Of a stretch of 11,130 nt of DNA, positions 5,784 to 11,130 are shown piece by piece. The notes under the pieces are model-generated. The model saw only the letters and a program-made list of their open reading frames with translations, did not search any database and was not told where the DNA came from. The stretch is taken from assembly GCF_030146175.1 (NCBI RefSeq), contig NZ_JASLCE010000060.1, positions 1 through 11,130 of the forward strand, read 5' to 3'. Every line of letters begins with the position of its first letter. The first letter of the stretch is position 1. The position numbers were made by a program, and so were the translations under genes. Source of the stretch: Flavobacterium sp. (lineage in GTDB: Bacteria > Bacteroidota > Bacteroidia > Flavobacteriales > Flavobacteriaceae).

Positions 5784-8576
5784 TTAAAAGGCTCCCGGTC
5801 TTCCACGGCTGCCTTTTTTCTCTTTTCCGGCAAATTTTTCAATCTTATATGTCAGCGAAAACATCGCATAACGTTTTAATACCGTATTCTCCTCGTCCCG
5901 GATGCTGGTAGCTCCAATTGTTCGGATGGCACTTTGATTTTGATTCAGCAAATCGTACACTTTAACCTTAAACAGCATTCTGTCATCAAAGAAATTATAG
6001 CCCACACTGGTATTCCACAGGTAAAAATCCTTTTTAAAATCACCGGAAATAGCCGAGTTATAGGTATATCCAAAATCATTCCCAATTACCAATCCTTTAG
6101 GCCAATAGCTTGTGGTTTGCAAATTGAACTGATGTGTATAGTTGGACGCTGAGTTAATAGTGTAATTGGTATAATTGGTCACATTATACGAATACGTGTA
6201 CGATGGTGTCACCGTTAGTAATTCGCCATAATCCCAGTTTAAATTAAGTCGTGTACGAAAACGGTAGTTCAATGCATCAAACAGTTCGCCGTTCGTATAT
6301 CCCTTATCTTTTGTAAGGCTTAGATTCGGCACAATACCGATTCGGAATTTATGCATCGCAACGGTATAGCTTTTGTACACGTTTGCACCTCCCGTTACGT
6401 TAAATCCTCCGGATATATTCTGATAGGTCGTATAACGTTTCGCACTTTCATCATAAATAGTCGATGCTATAATCTGGCTGTCGTAATACTGCCCCATAAC
6501 CGAAAAGCTATAACCGGATCGGGTAGCATAATTATAGTTTCGAAGATAAATCCCCGCTGAATGGCTTTTGGTTGGATCTAAATCCGGATTTCCAATATAA
6601 CTCACCAAAGCATTTGACGGGTCATCTACCGGTAACATCTGAAGCGCCGACGGGAATGCAACCCGATAGGAATAATTCACCGAAAACGATTTGGCTTTCG
6701 ACAATTTGTAGTTCATATATAGCGAAGCCGATGGCAGTATATAATCCCGCATTAATTTAGTATTCCGATACAGGTAATACGATTCGTTATCCAAACGGGT
6801 AATATTGGTTCCGAAATAACTACTCAGAAAGAATTTGTTTTTTTCAATACTGATTCCGGCTTTCGGATTTATCGTAACGGTTGTAGATCGGAGGAAATTA
6901 GAAAGCGTATCGTTTTGCATCGTGTAATCGCCTGTATCCGCATCAAAGTTATAGGCTGTTTTATTGTCCAATGTTTTATTCCAGCTATAATCAACTCCCA
7001 GTTTTAAACGTACGGAATCCATTACCGGTTCCAGATATTCCAGGCCGATTTCCACGCGGTCGTTAAAGTTCCGGTTATACCGAATCTGATCCCGGTTATC
7101 GGTTCGAAGCAAAGCACCGTTGTCGTCATAAAAACGGGTTTTTGACTGATTGAGGTTGCTTCCGATATCCTTGGAATTGGAATTATCCAGATCGATCCCT
7201 AGACTTCTCCCTTTTTTCCCAAACTGTTTATTAAAACTAATGGAATTTGAAAAACTCTGACTGTCGCTTTCGTTGTACAAGTTACTGTCACTATCATTCA
7301 AAACCCGGTTATTTTCATTCATCGTTGCCTCTTCCGACTGGCTTCTATATTTGGAATTACCTTTGGAGAATCGTGGCGAAACATATAGGGTTGTCGTCGA
7401 ATCGATCTTATAATCAAAAATAAAGCTTCCATTATGCGTATATCGGTCGTCACGCGTGTTTCCGGCTGATTCGGTTATAATCGTCCGATCCGGAAGAAAG
7501 TTTTGATACCGACTTTTATTGGTATTTTTCGAAGTGGTACCGTTATAAAAATAATTACCACTCATATCAAATCCTTTAAAAAACTCATCGGCATAATTTA
7601 ACCCGGCTATATCGGATTGGGTAATCCCTTTTCCACCGCCAAAATTCATTCCGTTGACTCCAAAACTGCCATCTCCGCCAACATTCACCGAAGCATTACG
7701 TCCTCCGCCCATATTGTCGAAAATTTCATTCATTGAAAATCCGGCCGAATTAATATTATTTGACGATCCCAAAATACTTATCTTCCGTTTGCCTTTAAAG
7801 TAACTAAGCATGGTACTGCTTTCGTAACGACTGTCGGTACCATAACCACCGGTAAATCGCCCAAAAAGTCCTTTATTTTTATCTTCGTCTATCGTCAGGT
7901 TAATCGAGGCATTGTTGGAACTGGCCTTTTGTCCGGACAATTCTTCTTTTTTTGTTTTGAAATCCGTTACCTGTATTTTATTAATGATGTCAGATGGCAA
8001 ACTCTGTAAGGCAATTTTTCCATCTTTATCGAAAAACGGCTTACCGTTTACCAATATCTGGTTAACTTCTTTTCCATTTACCGTTACTTTACCGTTATCG
8101 ACGGTAACACCCGGCAATTGTTTTAATAAGGTTTCGACATTGGAATCCGGACGCACTTTAAACGATGCGGCATTAAATTCCAAGGTATCTTGTTTAATCC
8201 GGATTGGCGGTGCTTCGGTTTTTACAATCACTTCGTCCAATACTTTAGACGATTCGACAATTGCAATGGTTCCAAAATCCCGGGATGCACTTATCCCATC
8301 CAATTCCTGTTTATAATCCTGATACCCGATCATCGATATCTTTAGAAAAACCGGTTGACTATTTTTTTTAACGCTGAATTCAAAATTCCCCGCTTTGTTG
8401 GTAATCGTGTAATCAATAAGTGTCGAATCTTTTACAACCGAAAGATAAACGGTAACCGATTCGGCTGGTAATCCTGAGTTTTTGTCTATTACCTTCCCTT
8501 TTAGCACCATATTATTTTGAGCAAAGGACAGGCAACTTATCAACAAAAACGCAAAAAGTAAGGTGATTTTTTGCAT
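5784..8576 (-). CDS. TonB-dependent receptor-like outer-membrane beta-barrel protein (OMP_b-brl_3 type)
   Basis: This 930-residue protein starts with a signal peptide (MQKITLLFAFLLISCLSFAQ, cleavage near A19). A CarboxypepD_reg-like beta domain follows at about 23-105 ('LKGKVIDKNSGLPAESVTVY' to 'MIGYQDYKQEL'). A plug-like domain lies at about 112-232 ('VLDEVIVKTEAPPI', 'VETLLKQLPGVTVDNGKVTV', 'PSDIINKIQVTDF'). The rest is a long beta-barrel with many Tyr/Asn-rich alternating strands, ending in 'RYAMFSLTYKIEKF'. A Gly-rich loop (about 289-318) follows the first barrel strands. After the last strand comes a basic tail ending GRPGAF, often seen in this family. It should sit in the outer membrane; the substrate cannot be read. 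No SusD-like partner lies next to it, so it is not a typical SusC/SusD polysaccharide system. No clear TonB box was identified. It is probably monocistronic, with its own terminator at 5746-5767. Confidence 0.92.
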   Translation of the reverse strand: MQKITLLFAFLLISCLSFAQNNMVLKGKVIDKNSGLPAESVTVYLSVVKDSTLIDYTITNKAGNFEFSVKKNSQPVFLKISMIGYQDYKQELDGISASRDFGTIAIVESSKVLDEVIVKTEAPPIRIKQDTLEFNAASFKVRPDSNVETLLKQLPGVTVDNGKVTVNGKEVNQILVNGKPFFDKDGKIALQSLPSDIINKIQVTDFKTKKEELSGQKASSNNASINLTIDEDKNKGLFGRFTGGYGTDSRYESSTMLSYFKGKRKISILGSSNNINSAGFSMNEIFDNMGGGRNASVNVGGDGSFGVNGMNFGGGKGITQSDIAGLNYADEFFKGFDMSGNYFYNGTTSKNTNKSRYQNFLPDRTIITESAGNTRDDRYTHNGSFIFDYKIDSTTTLYVSPRFSKGNSKYRSQSEEATMNENNRVLNDSDSNLYNESDSQSFSNSISFNKQFGKKGRSLGIDLDNSNSKDIGSNLNQSKTRFYDDNGALLRTDNRDQIRYNRNFNDRVEIGLEYLEPVMDSVRLKLGVDYSWNKTLDNKTAYNFDADTGDYTMQNDTLSNFLRSTTVTINPKAGISIEKNKFFLSSYFGTNITRLDNESYYLYRNTKLMRDYILPSASLYMNYKLSKAKSFSVNYSYRVAFPSALQMLPVDDPSNALVSYIGNPDLDPTKSHSAGIYLRNYNYATRSGYSFSVMGQYYDSQIIASTIYDESAKRYTTYQNISGGFNVTGGANVYKSYTVAMHKFRIGIVPNLSLTKDKGYTNGELFDALNYRFRTRLNLNWDYGELLTVTPSYTYSYNVTNYTNYTINSASNYTHQFNLQTTSYWPKGLVIGNDFGYTYNSAISGDFKKDFYLWNTSVGYNFFDDRMLFKVKVYDLLNQNQSAIRTIGATSIRDEENTVLKRYAMFSLTYKIEKFAGKEKKGSRGRPGAF

Positions 8577-8582
8577 TAGTAT

Positions 8583-8622
8583 AAAAAAAATTGCGGTTAA
8601 TATGTAAACATAACAACCGCAA
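8583..8622 (-). terminator. Hairpin plus T-run between der and the outer-membrane protein gene
   Basis: On the minus strand, ttgcggtt (complement of 8615-8622) pairs with aaccgcaa (complement of 8591-8598), and inner bases extend the stem (one G-U, one mismatch, four pairs) to a TTTA loop. Eight T follow (8583-8590). It is placed 53 bases after the der stop, as a rho-independent terminator would be, but also ends only 6 bases before the ATG of the next gene. Confidence 0.75.
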
Positions 8623-8674
8623 AAGAAATGATTTCACGTATAATAACGAAAATTCTTATAGAAACTTTAACAAA

Positions 8675-9985
8675 CTATTTCTGTCTGAAATAAATATCAA
8701 TTGGAACCCCTGAAAAGTTATAATTCTCGCGTAATTTGTTTTCGATAAAACGTTTGTACGGATCTTTAACATACTGTGGTAAATTGGCAAAAAACACAAA
8801 TTGAGGCGTTGGTGTTGGCAACTGCATACAGTATTTAATTTTGATGTATTTCCCTTTTAAAGCCGGTGGTGGCGTATGCTCGATAATTGGCAACATCAAT
8901 TCGTTGAATTTTGAAGTCGCAATACGTTGTTTACGATTTTCAAATACCTCAACAGCGGTTTCCAGAGCCTTTAAAAGTCGTTGTTTGGTCAATGCAGATA
9001 CAAACAGGATCGGCACATCGGTAAAAGGTGCAATCTCCTGACGAATTCGGGCTTCATAATCACGTGTCGACATGGTATCTTTTTCTACCAAATCCCATTT
9101 ATTTACCAGAATTACAACGCCTTTACGGTTCTTTTCGGCCAACCAGAAAATACTCTGATCCTGTCCTTCGAAACCACGGGTAGCATCGATCATCAGGATA
9201 CAAACATCACTGTGTTCGATCGCACGAATGGAACGCATCACGGAATAGAACTCCAAATCTTCCTTTACCTTGGCTTTTCTACGGATTCCGGCCGTATCCA
9301 CTAAGTTAAATTCAAATCCGAAACGGTTGTATTTGGTGTCGATTGCATCACGGGTTGTTCCGGCGATATCGGTTACCACAAAACGGTCTTCCCCGATCAG
9401 CGCATTAATAAACGATGATTTCCCTGCATTTGGTCGTCCTACTACAGCAAAACGCGGTAGCGGATTTTCTTCTTCCACAGCATCCGGAAGTTCCGGTAAT
9501 AATTCTACCAAAGCGTCCAGTAATTCACCGGTACCACTTCCGTTCATTCCGGCAATGGTATAGTATTCCCCTAATCCAAGGTTATAAAACTCGAATGCGT
9601 CTTTTTCACGCATAGCATTGTCTACTTTGTTTACGGCAAGCAAAACGGGTTTGGTCACTTTACGCAACAGTTTTGCCACTTCATCGTCCATCGGAGTGAT
9701 GCCTTCTTCCACATCGACCATAAAAATGATCGCATCGGCTTCATCGATGGCCAATTCTACCTGACGGCGGATTTCGCCTTCAAAAATATCGTCGGAACCT
9801 TTAATATATCCTCCGGTGTCGATCACCGAGAACTCTTTTCCATTCCATTCACTTTTTCCGTAGTTACGGTCGCGGGTTACACCACTTACCGAATCGACTA
9901 TGGCATCACGACGCTGAATCAATCGGTTAAAAAAAGTGGATTTTCCAACATTGGGCCTTCCTACTATGGCTACGATATTATTCAT
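8675..9985 (-). CDS. der: Ribosome assembly GTPase Der (EngA)
   Basis: This 436-residue protein has the typical Der length and architecture: two tandem GTPase domains and a C-terminal KH-like domain. Domain 1 has GRPNVGKS (9-16), DTGG (56-59) and NKVD (119-122). Domain 2 has GRPNAGKS (183-190), DTAG (230-233) and NKWD (295-298). The KH-like part (about 355-436) ends with '[14 protein letters not shown]', the conserved ending. All nucleotide-binding motifs are intact. Der is an essential GTPase that acts in the cytoplasm in maturation of the large (50S) ribosomal subunit. The start at 9985 ([14 protein letters not shown]) matches the usual N-terminus. It lies 82 bases downstream of era on the same strand and has a candidate -7 box in that gap, so it may be transcribed both from era and on its own. 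Confidence 0.98.
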   Translation of the reverse strand: MNNIVAIVGRPNVGKSTFFNRLIQRRDAIVDSVSGVTRDRNYGKSEWNGKEFSVIDTGGYIKGSDDIFEGEIRRQVELAIDEADAIIFMVDVEEGITPMDDEVAKLLRKVTKPVLLAVNKVDNAMREKDAFEFYNLGLGEYYTIAGMNGSGTGELLDALVELLPELPDAVEEENPLPRFAVVGRPNAGKSSFINALIGEDRFVVTDIAGTTRDAIDTKYNRFGFEFNLVDTAGIRRKAKVKEDLEFYSVMRSIRAIEHSDVCILMIDATRGFEGQDQSIFWLAEKNRKGVVILVNKWDLVEKDTMSTRDYEARIRQEIAPFTDVPILFVSALTKQRLLKALETAVEVFENRKQRIATSKFNELMLPIIEHTPPPALKGKYIKIKYCMQLPTPTPQFVFFANLPQYVKDPYKRFIENKLRENYNFSGVPIDIYFRQK

Positions 9986-10001
9986 CTTTCTTTATTTTTT
10001 G

Positions 10002-10009
10002 CAAAAGTA
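10002..10009 (-). promoter_or_regulatory. Candidate -7 box (TACTTTTG) for der
   Basis: On the minus strand TACTTTTG matches TAnnTTTG and lies 16 bases before the der ATG. No TTG is found about 19 bases further upstream, so only half of the consensus is present. Confidence 0.4.
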
Positions 10010-10067
10010 CATTATTTTAATTGTAGCGGCCTTATCCTAACTACAACACTGTTCCTATTTTGGTATT

Positions 10068-10952
10068 TTATTTATTGTTGTATCCGAAACGACGTAACTG
10101 ATAACTGCTGTTTCGCCAGTCTTTGTTAACTTTTACGAACATTTCGATATGGATTTTCTTTCCAAAGAATTTCTCAAGGTCTTGTCGGGCTTCGATTCCT
10201 ACTTTTTTGATCGCAGCACCTTTATGACCGATGATGATTCCTTTTTGCGTATCGCGCTCTACCATGATTACGGCCCGGATTCGGATGATATCATCGTCTT
10301 CTTTAAATTCTTCCGTTTCGATTTCTACGGAATACGGAATTTCTTTTTCGTAATGCAACAGGATTTTTTCACGGATGGTTTCGTTTACAAAGAAACGTTC
10401 CGGTTTATCGGTTAACGCATCTTTCGGATAATAGGCCGGCGATTCCGGTAGTAATTCGATAATTCTGTCGAATACGGTACTTACGTTAAAATTTTCAAGA
10501 GCTGAAATTGGAAAAATCTCGGCATTCGGCACTTTTTCTTTCCAAAGGTTTACCTGCTCTTCCAGTTGTTCCTGGTTGGATTTGTCGATTTTGTTTAACA
10601 ACAACAATACCGGGATTTTGGCGTGGATGATCTTATTAAAGAACGCTTCGTCTTTTAATTCCTTCTCTCCTATTTCGACCATATATACCAGTACGTCGGC
10701 ATCTTCGAAAGCGGATTTTACAAAATCCATCATCGACGACTGTAATTCATACGCCGGTTTGATGATTCCCGGTGTATCGGAAAACAGGATTTGAAAATCG
10801 TCTCCGTTTACAATTCCCAGAATACGGTGACGGGTGGTTTGTGCTTTAGAAGTTATAATAGATAAGCGTTCGCCAACAAAGGCATTCATCAATGTCGATT
10901 TACCGACATTGGGATTCCCGATGATGTTAACAAAACCTGCTTTGTGTGCCAT
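10068..10952 (-). CDS. era: Ribosome assembly GTPase Era
   Basis: This 294-residue protein has the usual Era length. The GTPase domain has GNPNVGKS (12-19), DTPG (59-62), NKID (120-123) and SAL (150-152). The C-terminal KH domain shows 'IIGHKGAAIKKVG' with its GxxG loop (about 240-252) and 'RQDLEKFFGKKIHIEMFVKV', then the Era ending 'W....YQLRRFGY'. Era is an essential GTPase that binds the 3' end of 16S rRNA during maturation of the 30S subunit. The start at 10952 (MAHKAGFVNIIGNPNVG) is the usual one. It precedes der, a second ribosome-assembly GTPase, on the same strand, and is divergent from an initiator tRNA gene. A TAnnTTTG box with a small hairpin lies 19 bases upstream of the start. 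Confidence 0.98.
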   Translation of the reverse strand: MAHKAGFVNIIGNPNVGKSTLMNAFVGERLSIITSKAQTTRHRILGIVNGDDFQILFSDTPGIIKPAYELQSSMMDFVKSAFEDADVLVYMVEIGEKELKDEAFFNKIIHAKIPVLLLLNKIDKSNQEQLEEQVNLWKEKVPNAEIFPISALENFNVSTVFDRIIELLPESPAYYPKDALTDKPERFFVNETIREKILLHYEKEIPYSVEIETEEFKEDDDIIRIRAVIMVERDTQKGIIIGHKGAAIKKVGIEARQDLEKFFGKKIHIEMFVKVNKDWRNSSYQLRRFGYNNK

Positions 10953-10965
10953 AGTAAAAATTTTA

Positions 10966-10981
10966 GCCTACAAAGGTAGGC
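10966..10981 (-). promoter_or_regulatory. Candidate -7 box (TACCTTTG) and overlapping hairpin upstream of era
   Basis: On the minus strand TACCTTTG (complement of 10971-10978) matches TAnnTTTG, 18 bases before the era ATG. The same bases are part of a perfect inverted repeat, gcctac (10966-10971) / gtaggc (10976-10981) with loop aaag. No TTG lies at the usual -33 distance. Confidence 0.45.
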
Positions 10982-11028
10982 ATATCAGGCGAATAAGAGT
11001 CGAATTTTTATTTTTTTTAAAAAAAGTC

Positions 11029-11058
11029 TTGTCAATCCAAATATTCGTTGTAGTTTTG
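11029..11058 (+). promoter_or_regulatory. Promoter of the initiator tRNA (TTG-N19-TAGTTTTG)
   Basis: TTG at 11029-11031, a 19-base spacer and TAGTTTTG at 11051-11058 make a complete Flavobacterium-type -33/-7 promoter. Transcription would begin a few bases after 11058, just before the tRNA 5' end at 11071. An A/T tract (about 11005-11025) lies directly upstream and could act as an UP-like element. Confidence 0.75.
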
Positions 11059-11070
11059 CACTCGAAACAT

Positions 11071-11130
11071 CGCGGGATAGAGCAGTAGGCAGCTCGTCGG
11101 GCTCATAACCCGAAGGTCACAGGTTCGAGT
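11071..11130 (+). tRNA. Initiator tRNA-Met (CAU), 3' partial
   Basis: The first 60 bases of a tRNA of about 77 are present. It begins cgcggg, with the D-arm (agcagtaggcagct), an anticodon stem of tcggg/cccga around loop ctcataa with anticodon CAT at 11104-11106, the variable loop aggtc, and the start of the T-arm (acaggttcgagt). The three G-C pairs next to the anticodon loop (GGG/CCC) and the initial C are marks of the initiator tRNA rather than elongator tRNA-Met. The acceptor 3' strand lies outside the window, so the C1-A72 mismatch cannot be checked. Confidence 0.93.

Noticed and set aside
7912..8316. 134-residue plus-strand frame inside the outer-membrane protein gene
   Set aside because: Fully overlapped by a well-supported gene on the other strand; its translation looks like no protein domain.
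5784..8576. SusC of a polysaccharide utilisation locus
   Set aside because: There is no SusD-like gene, glycoside hydrolase or sensor nearby, and the N-terminal and plug features fit the OMP_b-brl_3 type better.
8841..9615. Plus-strand frames opposite der
   Set aside because: They lie wholly inside an essential conserved gene and are composition shadows.
10021..10046. Terminator for era (ttgtag/ctacaa inverted repeat)
   Set aside because: Six-bp stem with a 14-base loop and no T-run on the minus strand; read-through into der is as likely.

Overview
The window looks like chromosomal DNA from a member of the Bacteroidota, most likely a Flavobacterium-type Flavobacteriia. The evidence is the gene families (exported TPM protein with a Gly-rich tail, CarboxypepD_reg-like/OMP_b-brl_3 outer-membrane protein, several lipoproteins), the A+T-rich leaders without strong Shine-Dalgarno sequences, and several TAnnTTTG -7 promoter boxes. 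One of these boxes, before an initiator tRNA, has a perfectly spaced upstream TTG.

Layout. (A) 1-3097, plus strand: a compact cell-envelope operon. It holds an M23-family murein endopeptidase (5' end outside the window), a short MerR-type regulator overlapping it by one base, a LemA-family membrane protein, a cytosolic TPM-domain protein and an exported TPM-domain protein with a Gly-rich tail. It ends in a hairpin terminator at 3120-3146. (B) about 3200-5700: a more A+T-rich accessory stretch. It has a minus-strand lipoprotein whose C-terminal half resembles the aerolysin/ETX-MTX2 beta-pore-forming fold, a 418-base gap, two small plus-strand ORFs (one a secreted 63-residue protein), two identical 38-base palindromic repeats bracketing that small gene, and a 157-residue orphan lipoprotein. 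(C) 5784-8576, minus strand: a 930-residue TonB-dependent-receptor-like outer-membrane beta-barrel protein. (D) 8675-10952, minus strand: the ribosome-assembly GTPases der and era. (E) 11071-end, plus strand: the start of an initiator tRNA-Met with its promoter, divergent from era.

How the parts fit: block A is a stable envelope-maintenance cluster and block D is core ribosome biogenesis. Block B is the variable insert between conserved blocks. The most interesting candidate in the window is the lipid-anchored aerolysin-like protein at 3209-4258. The second is the small secreted gene between identical palindromes. No complete mobile element, CRISPR array or defence system was seen.
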